Assembly: GCF_002234675.1 (NCBI RefSeq)
Contig: NC_019864.2
Location: 10,130,129 to 10,194,128 of the forward strand
Source of the DNA: Oryzias latipes
Taxonomy: Eukaryota; Chordata; Actinopteri; Beloniformes; Adrianichthyidae
Length of the DNA stretch: 64,000 nt
Direction: 5' to 3'
The notes beneath the pieces were generated by a model that searched no databases, was not told where the DNA came from, and was given only the letters and a program-made list of their open reading frames with translations. This document shows, piece after piece, positions 19,820 to 32,500 of this stretch (positions are counted from its first letter, which is position 1; every line of letters starts with the position of its first letter). Made by a program: the position numbers and the translations under genes.

Positions 19820-22800
19820 ATGATGGAACCCAGATTCAGAAGACTGGCTAGTGGCATTCTGAATTTGTCAGACTCATCTGAAGCCTATTCCTATAAGAAG
19901 GCAAAAAAAGGAAAGCCATGGATGAAGCCCTTGTCCCCAGAAGCAGTACTGGAAAAGGCAACAAAGAACCTGCTGGATCATCAGGGAGATCTTTCCAACA
20001 GAAAGCATCTTCTTGGCTTCTTTGAGATCCAGTTTGGTATTTTCCAGGGCCAGACATTCAAATGGCTGCTGGAAAATGCTTTAGGTTATGCTGCCTACCT
20101 TGTTGCTGCTATGAAGAGAGATCCAACAGGGGGTAGTAAAGACACCAAGGATCATGCCAGCAACAAAGAAAGTTTCAGAGAATACATGGAAATGTTTCCA
20201 TCTGCCAAAACTGCTGTGGCGATGAAAGAGGAGCAGTGGTCACGAGAGAAGACACAGCCTAGTTTGTCCAGCCAGCCGGACCATCGATGGCATCCTCTTC
20301 TTCTCAGACTCCATCAACGTCTAATCCTTCTGCTGCAAGACCTCCCAGTTCACCATCACACCCCAAAACTCCTCAGCCCATCTCCACCGCGTCTCTCTCT
20401 TCCCTATTAGTGGGTAATTTGGCCAAGGACAGAAACATTGAGAAAGCTGTAAAAAGGCTGGCGTCCCCATTTAAAGTCAGACCCTGTAAGAAAACAATTC
20501 TCTTTTTTTCCAAACCCTGAGTTACATTAAATCTTATTGGCAGTGGATGTTAATGCTGTGTTGTTGTTGTTTTTCAGCTTTGATACATGCACGGCCGCAT
20601 TCCACATCCACAACTTTGAACAAGCCAGCTGGATCCCTTTCTTCCTCACCTGCGCTTGTAGGATCCCCCTTCACCCTCGAAGCCTCCCCCTCCTCCTCCT
20701 CCTCCTCCCTCCCAGTCGCAGGACCCTCTTCCCCACACCCAACTGTGGAAACCTCCATCAATCCTCCACAGACACCACCAGCCTTTGGCCCTAAAGCCAG
20801 TGAGCAGTTCTCCACCGCTGCAGGTCCAAAAACTCCCACCACATTTCCACCCGTGTCGAGTGAAGTGGACGACAGCACGCTTCTGGCAGAAGCACTCAGA
20901 TGGGATAAATCTCCCTCAGCAAGTATGTACATTTTATATAGAATTTTTTATGTATTTACTCAAGCATGCATTTAAAGAAAAACACACCACACACACACAC
21001 ACACACCACTGACAAAACATTTTTATTTATATATTTAAACAAAACCCTTTTGCATTTGCTCTGACTGAAAAAGCTTTAAGGTTTAAGTGTCCCCTGAAAT
21101 TTTAAATTGTATCCAAGCACAAATTCTATTAATAGACTTTTTTACCTTCTCTTTTTCCTTTCAGCACAAAGAGTGTGTCTTCCAGCCGGCTGGCTTCACA
21201 CACTGCCTGAGGTGGACCAGAGATGGATGTCCAAAGCTCTTTTCAAATGGACAGCGCAAGGACATCCTGAACTGGACTTCAGCAGGGTGGACAGACTGTG
21301 GTGGTATCCTCCACAATTCCCATTGCACGTCACCAATGTCCCTCAGCCCGAAGACTATTTTGGCAGCCCCCTCTTCCTTTGGATGCCCCGAAAACTCTGG
21401 CAAGTCAAGCTGACATGTCCTCATTCAGATTGTCACAAAGGGCTTCTGACCTCATCTGGTGTTCATCAGAAGATCAGGCAAGTTATTTCTCTGGACATAA
21501 CTTATTTTGTGGCATCTGAATATTTAGTTTGCAAAATATGCAAAAGAAAGGTCATCAGCTGGAGCCATGCCATCGTCTCCCAGCTGGATGTGGGGCACAG
21601 GGGGCAGTTTCCCTGCATCCTCACATCCAAGCTTGCCTGTGACCTGAGGGTGGTCACTTTGATGCGCCAGAGGGGTCTGGGAAACAGCAGCAGCCAGATT
21701 AGGAAGAAGGTGCAGGAGAGTCATTCAGAAGTGTGGCTGAAGAAGACTGTCCAGTACCTGACGGACTGTAAACAAGTCAAAGGGGCTGTTGAAAAGGGTC
21801 TCATAAGACCAGTCACGTTTTCACCTCCCCCTCCAATGCCTATTGTTCCAAAGCACAGGTGGCTGATGCAGGTCTACGCCCAAGATGTTCTCCAGAGGCT
21901 GACTGAGGTCAAGGCCTCAGTGACATCAACTTATGGACGCATCTTGAAGCTGGACTCCACCAAGAAAGTTGCTCGGAAACTGGCTGGAAGGGGTTTTGGA
22001 ACAGCGACCTGAGCAACAAATGTTGGCAATGAGCACGGCCAAATAATAATGTCTGTGCTCACTGCTAGCGAAGGTTTTGGCCTGGGGCCAATGATCGAAG
22101 GACTCATAGGGAGATATGCAGTGGCTGGGGTACCTCCCCCTGAAGTGCTTTACGTCGACAGAGACTGCTGTGGAAACACGCTTCTTCGACGAATGTTCCA
22201 GAAGTGGAAAGACCTTAACATCCGCCTGGACATATGGCACTTCATGAGAAGGTTTTCGGTGGGCTGCACCACGGATTCACACCAGCTGTATGCGTCCTTC
22301 ATGAGGCGCCTCAGCCACTGTCTCTTTATGTGGGATGAGGAAGATCTGACAGCCCTCAAGATCGCAAAGCGCTCCGAACTCTCTGCCAGGCTCACCAATC
22401 CCTCAGATGCTGACGTGCTGAGGTCCATTAGCCGCAGTGAGTTAGCCCTGCACTGCAGGAGAACGACACGTGGCTCTCAGGAGACTCTGGCTCTCATCAA
22501 AAGCCTCATCCAAGCTTTTGATGGGGACACTCTGGGGGTCCCTCTGATCAACTCGGAACGCATGGCTGGCATTTTAGCTGCTCAGGCAAAACATGTGGCC
22601 TGCATCCAGGACCCCGCAGGCATCCAGCTGTACACCAGGACGGGAACAATCCTGAAAGGAGGACATCGTTTGCCCACATACCGCTGTGCCAGAGGTTCAA
22701 CATTCCTTGAATCTTTTCATCTTCACCTGAATAGGTTCATCCCTGGTAAGTTGTTCTTTTATCTTTCCTTGAAACACAAAAATCCTAAAATATTGTAAAA

Positions 22801-25393
22801 AATATAGAAAGCCATATGTATTTATGCATGGAAACGTGTGTTTTGTTTTTTCCATGGATACTACAGGCACCCTGGCAAGTGATGTCTTCTTCCAGGCCTA
22901 CCTGTTAGATGGGCTGGCCAGGTGGAATGAAGACCGCGCTGTAGCCGCCACATCAGACAAGCAGCAGCAGCCATGCTCCTACGACCATCTCCTGCGGCAT
23001 GCTGCTAACAGTTTGTCTGAGGAGGTCCTTGGCCAGGAAATTGTTCCCTATACTGGGCCAAGGAAATACACAGGTATGCACACTTTTTTTGAAAAGAACT
23101 TCAAAACCTTTTTTCTTCTTCTAATGAGTGCTTTGCCTTTTACAGGTGAACTTCTAGGGGTGGAGTACCTTTACCAGCAAACTGGTAAAGTTCTCCAAGA
23201 TTACAGACAGGCTGTTGAAGAGTCGGAGACAATGGACATGGAGATTGAAGACAGCTTCAATGAACCCGAAGAGTTTGAAGACTTCACTGTGGCCACTTTG
23301 GAGCCAGTGAGGACCTTCACAGTCTCTTCAACGTCATCCTTGGCACCCACCAGCAGTCTGTCAGCTCCAGACCCTCAGCCTGGCCCCTCTTGGTCTCCTC
23401 CTCCTCCTGAGGGTCCCTCAGCGAGTGCGACACACTCAGCGCCTGGACCTACATCACCATCTCCCTCTTCATCACCTTCCGCCACCACCTCTGTTCCCCC
23501 TTGTGTCTTATCCCCCGCTGAACAGAGCAGTGAGTTTAGTTCAACTTTTCTATTGAAAAAAGAAAAAGTAAAGTAGTATGTATGTTTTTTATTTATTTAC
23601 CGGTATTTTGTTTTGCAAATGGGAAAAAGGTCTAGGAGTGCTTTCATTATAAGGATTTATCATGTTACTGTTTATTAAGGGATTTGCTTTTTTCTTTTAC
23701 AGCCTCCAAAACAGATCTGCCAGCAACCCCTCAACAGTTGGACTCTTCATGTGACGTAAGACTAAGTTCTTTTCAAAAGCATAAATGTCTTTTTTCTTTT
23801 AATTTGATTCACTAATTGTTGTTCTTGTTTTATAGGATTCTGTCGGCCCTGACAACGTGGAGGGTTATGGGGCCGTGCAGGAGCTGGCTGATTTCTTGGT
23901 CGGCCTCCGGCACAATAACCTTGTGGTGACTGCAGAGGAGTCAAACCGGATCGTTTCCCTGTGGCAGTCATTGGGGGATTATGACAAACAAAAAACGGTT
24001 TACTCCCAGCGTCACCAAGCCCACCTGAAGCAGGGTAGATTTAGAGCAACCAAAAAAATTGTAGCCCCCGGCGTTCAAAGCACAAAAAGGTGAGTAGACA
24101 AAAAACACAAAAGAGCTGAGCCACCAAAAGAAGTGACACAAAACAAAATGTTTGGCTTTAAAATAACACTTTAAATCATATATCCTTGTTTTTTTGTCCT
24201 TGCTTTTCCCCCTCTTTTTTCATTCAGGTGTTTTATCGGGGCTCACAGTCCTGCACAGTGGCCAGACTGCAACCGAGTGTCAGAGGCCATCTTTGTGAGA
24301 CTCTGTGCCTTGTACCCAAACGCCGTCCGATGCGAAGCGAAGAAGGTTTCTCGGTTCACTATGGTGGTGCGAATGTACAGGACGATTAGAGAGTGTGTCG
24401 TCTCAAATGCCAGAATTATGAGCGAGACCACCATCCAGCTCCCAGAAGTAAATGCTGCTACAGTCACACAATGGTAAGTAAATTAGAATGATTTTAATAC
24501 ATGACATTTTCAGTCTATATGAATACATTTTCAACAACATCAAACAGAAAAATATAAGAAGCTGTATTCTCCAGAATGCATAGAGGAAAATCAAAACATT
24601 TTAATCAAAAAATAGGATCAAACAATAGTAGGGGGGGCTTTTTCATTTGTCTTGCATCTTATAAACACAAAGGCAGATGGGGCTGTTCCCCTGTTTTGAT
24701 TCTATTGTTGAACCTTTTTGTTTTGCACATATTTACAGGTACAGCAGGCGGTGCCGGGCACAAGAAAAACTCATTTTAAACCAGGGCATCCCACAACCTG
24801 CTGCTTCCATGGCAGCTACAGAAAAACTTCCAGATCCACTCCAGAAAGGAACACCTTTACAGGTGGGGACCTCAGCTCAGCCGCACATTTTTGTGCTTCC
24901 GCCCAACACTGCTGGGGAGGCAAAACTTAAGGCAAAGCCACAGCTGCAGGCACTTGCACCCCAATTGAGTTCTACACCCTTCATCATCCCATCAGGATCC
25001 ACCTCACAGGTTTTGGTTCCTCCCGTTTTAAATGTCCCATTCAGTTTTGTCCTGCCTCCTCCTCCTGCCGTGCCGATCATACTTGCTGTGCCGCCATCAC
25101 CTCAGCCTCTTTCCAGCACGCCATACACGGCACAACAATACCGAAAGAGGAAAATGGAAGCAGAAAAAATGGGTATTATGAAAAGGAAATACATAAAAAA
25201 AACAGAAACCATAATGTGCAGCAAATGCGGTGGAAACAGACAGCCACCATCCCACCGTCAGTACTTTGGGAACTGGTTTTGTGAAGCAACAGAGACTCAG
25301 TCATTTGACAATTGGAGGGCTGAGCTACAGAAGCGTGGATATGGGAAAAAAAAGAGAGGAAATGACCCACCACCACCAGCACCACCACTTTAA
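19820..25393 (+). pseudogene. Dada-like transposase gene, copy 1, broken
   Basis: Coding exons are 19820-20485, 20578-20922, 21165-22745, 22867-23073, 23146-23529, 23703-23755, 23836-24089, 24228-24473 and 24739-25393. All have GT-AG borders. Compared with copy 2 the first coding exon lacks one G (about 20278), which shifts the frame. The main exon has TGA for TGG (W to stop) at about 22010-22012 and lacks a 12-base stretch (NGRD) near residue 787. The remaining exons agree in length with copy 2. The donor after the main exon (GTAAGT at 22746) is intact here. The product would be truncated before the second catalytic aspartate. Confidence 0.82.
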
Positions 25394-26438
25394 ACAAAAA
25401 GCAGTCCTTGCACAGAAAAACTTGCACATCCAAAGCACCTAATGTTTTATACTGGTTTATATAATTTTTTAAACATTGTAATGATGACACCATCTTTTAT
25501 ATATGTTTTCTATAATATTTTGTTGGTGTTTTCTGTAAGAGTTATTGTGTTTTTTAAGCTTCAAGTTGTCGTTCTTGTTTAAAAGGACCACCACCAGCAC
25601 CACCACAAACAGAGCAGTCCTTGCACAGAAAAATTTGCACATCCCAAAGCACCTATTGTTTTATATTGGTTTATTTTTGTGCTTTTCTATATAGATTTTG
25701 TTTTTTCTAAAGTTAAACATTGTAATGATGATACCATCTTTTATATATTTTTTCTATAATATTTTGTTGATGTTTTCTGTAAGAATTATTGTGTTTTTTA
25801 AGCTTTGAGTTGTATTTGTCATTTAAATTTGCTATTTCAATATTTCAGTATTTGATCAAAATATAATAATTGAATTTTTGGATAGAAAACTGTCATATGG
25901 ATGCCATTTACGGAGGTATTTGCATTAAAGAACTTTTACATGAGCACTTGAGTATTTTCATTTGTGTTCATCTTTTAAATCAACAGTCAGATTTTAGAAG
26001 ATTGTCAATACATTACATCTGTAGTTGTTTTTACACAAATAATTTTATTGTTATGCTGCTGTAGTACATTAATTAGACAATTCATTTTGTTTCAAGATTC
26101 AAAGCAAACTTTATTGTCAATCTCTATAATGTTTTCAAATAAAAAGAAATTTAAATTCATTTTCTCTTCAAACTCCAGTCTAAAGGAATCTAACTTCAAA
26201 TTACAGAATGAAATGACCAACAAATAGGGTGAATATAAATATAAAAAAATAAAGTCACTGTTACAAAAAGGTGAAAAAAAATCTTAATTTTCATATAGTT
26301 TATAATTCCATTATTAATGTCATATAGTTTATAACTTTATTATTAACAAATCTCATTTGCTATGAGGCCTGGCAAACTTGGCAGAAGAGGTTAAGAAAGC
26401 CACGAGGCCAAAAAAAAAACAGTTCGAACGCGTCCGGT

Positions 26439-26455
26439 GCGGGGTTCGAACCCGC
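26439..26455 (-). other. tRNA-like T arm / B box near the transposon right end
   Basis: On the minus strand GCGGG/TTCGAAC/CCCGC is a perfect 5+7+5 T arm with a Pol III B box. Copy 2 has the same site at 34202-34218 with one loop change (TTC to CTC on the plus strand). No matching acceptor or anticodon arm is found upstream, so this is not a complete tRNA gene. Confidence 0.6.
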
Positions 26456-26516
26456 GGCCTCTGCATGCGTTCCTACAAAACTTGAAAGCTTTACCTCATC
26501 TGATGGGCGCAGTCCT

Positions 26517-26522
26517 TGGCGC
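26517..26522 (+). repeat. Target-site duplication TGGCGC between copies 1 and 2
   Basis: Same six bases as the tRNA-Arg target, lying exactly between the end of copy 1 (GCAGTCCT) and the start of copy 2 (CCCCGGCC). Confidence 0.85.
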
Positions 26523-29500
26523 CCCCGGCCGCTGGTTAGTCGAGCTCGATCTCGGTCATTCTTGGTTGTGATATCCAATCAAATCACTTACTTGCAACCA
26601 AGATTCGAACCTCTCCTCCAATAAGCTGTTCTCTAGCGTACGACATCTCGCCCAAGAGTAACCTAGAATTACCCAATCAGTTGCCACGATGAATGTCCGG
26701 GGCGATGACAAAGGACTAACCAATGAGATGCAAGAAGAGAGAAGAGCGCTTGAAGGAAAAAAAAAAAAAAAAAAAAAAAAAAGAGCGCTTCATTTGCATT
26801 TGCGAACATCGCTAAAAGTGTCGAAGCAAGATTTGATCCCGTTTTCAACGTTGATCACGACTTTTCACAGTAAGTACGGAGTTGTCATTGTGAAATTTAC
26901 TTTTAAATGTTTGTGCTATCGTAATAACACGTTTTTGCTGATGGTATTACCTGTCGTACTCCGCTAGAAAGGTTGTTTTCCTTTGGTCATTTACAGTAAG
27001 TGTCCTCCATTGTTGTTGTTCAACCAGCGGGGTTTTTCCACTGACCGTGTAGTAAAATAACAAGTAAATCTTTTTTAATCGTCTGAAAGCGAGGCTAACT
27101 GAAATGTGTAACCGAACTTTTAGCAAGCAGCGGTGTTTTTCACGTTGGTCATTTACTGTATTAAAAACGTCAGGCCAAAAATAAAATCAGAGCATCAGCT
27201 GCTCAAATATGAATAATAACCGGACTTTTTACGTGTCGATTGCTGCTTCTTTGTGTTTGTTATTTGCCTTTCGGCCGCATGTTTTACTAGCGAGTACTTT
27301 AACACATGCACACGAATACTTTTATTTGTTCAAAGTTATTTTTGTTGTTTTTATTATTAAACACAAGAAAAATTTATGAATGAATTATTTCGGGAATGAG
27401 TCAGACTGTTGTCCTCAAGCTTTGCAATATGTTATTTTCTTTTGTTGTGTTTAATGTTTAGAATAATAGTAATTAATAATAATAATAATTAATAATAATT
27501 TAAATTAATAACATTCCGCAAAAAACAAGCAATTGGTATTTAAGAACACACAAAAAAATCAAAGTAAGTAATACAAGTATCCATCCAATCAAATAAAACT
27601 GGATCAAAGCCTTCTGTAGCATTTTATTTTTTCATCTTGTGTTTGCACAGCTCATTTTATGGTTTACAATCTGCTTTTCTCATTTGATTCATTCAGCTTT
27701 TATGATGGAACCCAGATTCAGAAGACTGGCTAGTGGCATTCTGAATTTGTCAGACTCATCTGAAGCCTATTCCTATAAGAAGGCAAAAAAAGGAAAGCCA
27801 TGGATGAAGCCCTTGTCCCCGGAAGCAGTACTGGAAAAGGCAACAAAGAACCTGCTGGATCATCAGGGAGATCTTTCCAACAGAAAGCATCTTCTTGGCT
27901 TCTTTGAGATCCAGTTTGGTATTTTCCAGGGCCAGACATTCAAATGGCTGCTGGAAAATGCTTTAGGTTATGCTGCCTACCTTGTTGCTGCTATGAAGAG
28001 AGATCCAACAGGGGGTAGTAAAGACACCAAGGATCATGCCAGCAACAAAGAAAGTTTCAGAGAATACATGGAAATGTTTCCATCTGCCAAAACTGCTGTG
28101 GCGATGAAAGAGGAGCAGTGGTCACGAGAGAAGACACAGCCTAGTTTGTCCAGCCAGCCGGGACCATCGATGGCATCCTCTTCTTCTCAGACTCCATCAA
28201 CGTCTAATCCTTCTGCTGCAAGACCTCCCAGTTCACCATCACACCCCAAAACTCCTCAGCCCATCTCCACCGCGTCTCTCTCTTCCCTATTAGTGGGTAA
28301 TTTGGCCAAGGACAAAAACATTGAGAAAGCTGTAAAAAGGCTGGCGTCCCCATTTAAAGTCAGACCCTGTAAGAAAACAATTCTCTTTTTTTCCAAACCC
28401 TGAGTTACATTAAATCTTATTGGCAGTGGATGTTAATGCTGTGTTGTTGTTGTTTTTCAGCTTTGATACATGCACGGCCACATTCCACATCCACAACTTT
28501 AAACAAGCCAGCTGGATCCCTTTCTTCCTCACCTGCGCTTGTAGGATCCCCCTTCACCCTCGAAGCCTCCCCCTCCTCCTCCTCCTCCTCCCTCCCAGTC
28601 GCAGGACCCTCTTCCCCACACCCAACTGTGGAAACCTCCATCAATCCTCCACAGACCCCACCAGCCTTTGGCCCTAAAGCCAGTGAGGAGTTCTCCACCG
28701 CTGCAGGTCCAAAAACTCCCACCACATTTCTACCCGTGTCGAGTGAAGTGGACGACAGCACGCTTCTGGCAGAAGCACTCAGATGGGATAAATCTCACTC
28801 AGCAAGTATGTACATTTTATATAGAATTTTTTATGTATTTACTCAAGCATGCATTTAAAGAAAAAAAAAACACACACACACACCACTGACACCAACATTT
28901 TTATTTATATATTTAAACAAAACCCTTTTGCATTTGCTCTGACTGAAAAAGCTTTAAGGTTTAAGTGTCCCCTGAAATTTTAAATTTTATCCATGCACAA
29001 ATTCTATTAATAGACTTTTTACCTTCTCTTTTTCCTTTCAGCACAAAGAGTGTGTCTTCCAGCCGGCTGGCTCCACACACTGCCTGAGGTGGACCAGAGA
29101 TGGATGTCCAAAGCTCTTTTCAAATGGACAGCGCAAGGACATCCTGAACTGGACTTCAGCAGGGTGGACAGACTGTGGTGGTATCCTCCACAATTCCCAT
29201 TGCACGTCACCAATGTCCCTCAGCCCGAAGACTATTTTGGCAGCCCCCTCTTCCTTTGGATGCCCCGAAAACTCTGGCAAGTCAAGCTGACATGTCCTCA
29301 TTCAGATTGCCACAAAGGGCTTCTGACCTCATCTGGTGTTCATCAGAAGATCAGGCAAGTTATTTCTCTGGACATAACTTACTTTGTGGCATCTGAATAT
29401 TTAGTTTGCAAAATATGCAAAAGAAAGGTCATCAGCTGGAGCCATGCCATCGTCTCCCAGCTGGATGTGGGGCACAGGGGGCAGTTTCCCTGCATCCTCA

Positions 29501-32500
29501 CATCCAAGCTTGCCTGTGACCTGAGGGTGGTCACTTTGATGCGCCAGAGGGGTCTGGGAAACAGCAGCAGCCAGATTAGGAAGAAGGTGCAGGAGAGTCA
29601 TTCAGAAGTGTGGCTGAAGAAGACTGTCCAGTACCTGACGGACTGTAAACAAGTCAAAGGGGCTGTTGAAAAGGGTCTCATAAGACCAGTCACGTTTTCA
29701 CCTCCCCCTCCAATGCCTACTGTTCCAAAGCACAGGTGGATGATGCAGGTCTACGCCCAAGATGTTCTCCAGAGGCTGACTGAGGTCAAGGCCTCAGTGA
29801 CATCAACTTATGGACGCATCTTGAAGCTGGACTCCACCAAGAAAGTGGCTCGGAAACTGGCTGGAAGGGGTTTTGGAACAGCGACCTGGGCAACAAATGT
29901 TGGCAATGAGCACGGCCAAATAATAATGTCTGTGCTCACTGCTAGCGAAGGTTTTGGCCTGGGGCCAATGATTGAGGGACTCATAGGGAGATATGCAGTG
30001 GCTGGGGTACCTCCCCCTGAAGTGCTTTACGTCGACAGAGACTGCTGTGGAAACACGCTTCTTCGGCGAATGTTCCAGAAGTGGAAAGACCTTCACATCC
30101 GACTGGACATATGGCACTTCATGGGAAGGTTTTCGGTGGGCTGCACCACGGATTCACACCAGCTGTATGCGTCCTTCATGAGGCGCCTCAGCCACTGTCT
30201 CTTTATGTGGGATGAGGAAGATCTGACAGCCCTCAAGATCGCAAAGCGCTCCGAACTTTCTGCCAGGCTCACCAATCCCTCAGATGCTGACGTGCTGAGG
30301 TCCATTAGCCGCAGTGAGTTAGCCCTGCACTGCAGGAGAACGACACGTGGCTCTCAGGAGACTCTGGCTCTCATCAAAAGCCTCATCCAAGCTTTTGACG
30401 GGGACAATGGCCGCGACACTCTGGGGGTTCCTCTGATCAACTCGGAACGCATGGCTGGCATTTTAGCTGCTCAGGCAAAACATGTGGCCTGCATCCAGGA
30501 CCCCCCAGGCATCCAGCTGTACACCAGGACGGGAACAATCCTGAAAGGAGGACATCGTTTGCCCACATACCGCTGTGCCAGAGGTTCAACATCCCTTGAA
30601 TCTTTTCATCTTCACCTGAATAGGTTCATCCCTGGAAAGTAGTTCTTTTATCTTTCCTTGAAACACAAAAATCCTAAAATATTGTAAATATTGAAAGCCA
30701 TATTTATTTATGCGTGGAAACGTGTGTTTTGTTTTGTTTTTTCCATGGATATTACAGGCACCCTGGCAAGTGATGTCTTCTTCCAGGCCTACCTGTTAGA
30801 TGGGCTGGCCAGGTGGAATGAAGACCGCGCTGTAGCCGCCACATCAGACAAGCAGCAGCAGCCATGCTCCTACGACCATCTCCTGCGGCATGCTGCTAAC
30901 AGTTTGTCTGAGGAGGTCCTTGGCCAGGAAATTGTTCCCTATACTGGGCCAAGGAAATACACAGGTATGCATACTTTTTTTGAAAAGAACTTCAAAACCT
31001 TTATTCTTCTTCTAATGAGTGCTTTGCCTTTTACAGGTGAACTTCTGGGGGTGGAGTACCTTTACCAGCAAACTGGTAAAGTTCTCCAAGATTACAGACA
31101 GGCTGTTGAAGAGTCGGAGACAATGGACATGGAGATTGAAGACAGCTTCAATGAACCCGAAGAGTTTGAAGACTTCACTGTGGCCACTTTGGAGCCAGTG
31201 AGGACCTTCACAGTCTCTTCAACGTCATCTTTGGCACCCACCAGCAGTCTGTCAGCTCCAGACCCTCAGCCTGGCCCCTCTTGGTCTCCTCCTCCTCCTG
31301 AGGGTCCTTCAACGAGTGCGACACACTCAGCGCCTGGACCTACATCACCATCTCCCTCTTCATCACCTTCCGCCACCACCTCTGTTCCCCCTTGTGTCTT
31401 ATCCCCCGCTGAACAGAGCAGTGAGTTCAGTTCAACTTTTCTATTGAAAAAAGAAAAAGTAAAGTAGTATGTATGTTTTTTATTTACTGGTATTTTGTTT
31501 TGCAATTGGAAAAAAGGTCTAGGAGTGCTTTAATTATAAGAATGTATGATGTTACTGTTTATTAAGGGATTTGCTTTTTTCTTTTACAGCCTCCAAAACA
31601 GATCTGCCAGCAACCCCTCAACAGTTGGACTCTTCATGTGACGTAAGACTAAGTTCTTTTCAAAAGCATAAATGTCTTTTTTCTTTTAATTTGATTCACT
31701 AATTGTTGTTCTTGTTTTATAGGATTCTGTCGGCCCTGACAACGTGGAGGGTTATGGGGCCGTGCAGGAGCTGGCTGATTTCTTGGTCGGCCTCCGGCAC
31801 AATAACCTTGTGGTGACTGCAGAGGAGTCAAACCGGATCGTTTCCCTGTGGCAGTCATTGGGGGATTATGACAAACAAAAAACGGTTTACTCCCAGCGTC
31901 ACCAAGCCCACCTGAAGCAGGGTAGATTTAGAGCAACCAAAAAAATTGTAGCCCCCGGCGTCGAAAGCACAAAAAGGTGAGTAGACAAAAAACACACAAG
32001 AGCTGAGCCACCAAAAGAAGTGACACAAAACAAAATGTTTGGCTTTAAAATAATACTTTAAATCATATATCCTTGTTTTTTTGTCCTTGCTTTTCCCCCT
32101 CTTTTTTCATTCAGGTGTTTTATCGGGGCTCACAGTCCTGCACAGTGGCCAGACTGCAACCGAGTGTCAGAGGCCATCTTTGTGAGACTCTGTGCCTTGT
32201 ACCCAAACGCCGTCCGATGCGAAGCGAAGAAGGTTTCTCGGTTCACTATGGTGGTGCGAATGTACAGGACGATTAGAGAGTGTGTCGTCTCAAATGCCAG
32301 AATTATGAGCGAGACCACCATCCAGCTCCCAGAAGTAAATGCTGCTACAGTCACACAATGGTAAGTAAATTAGAATGATTTTAATACATGACATTTTCAG
32401 TCTATATGAATACATTTTCAACAACATCAAACAGAAAAATATAAGAAGCTGTTACCCTGTTGTGATTCTATTGTTGAACCTTTTCGTTTTGCACATATTT

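Larger units (their letters stand above)
18646..26516 (+). mobile_element. tRNA-Arg-inserted DNA transposon (Dada-like), copy 1
   Basis: The 7871 bp copy starts CCCCGGCCGCTGGTTAGTCG and ends ATGGGCGCAGTCCT, bounded by TGGCGC on both sides. It carries a promoter-side region with a 24-base A run (18876-18899), a first non-coding exon with donor GTAAGT at 18987, and the multi-exon transposase gene 19820-25393. An AT-rich 3' part of about 1.1 kb follows. No long terminal inverted repeat is visible. Near both ends, on the minus strand, lie Pol III B-box-like motifs (GAGGTTCGAATC and GGGTTCGAACCCC). Insertion into a small RNA gene with a 6 bp duplication is the known habit of Dada elements; membership is inferred. 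Confidence 0.8.

Noticed and set aside
20534-20932. Minus-strand frame of 132 codons opposite a coding exon (also in copies 2 and 3)
   Set aside because: It is the shadow of the Ser/Pro-rich coding exon. Its glycine/glutamate bias is the complement of CCT/TCC codons.
26439-26517. Complete tRNA gene on the minus strand at the transposon right end
   Set aside because: The T arm is perfect, but no acceptor 5' strand or anticodon arm pairs at the right distance.
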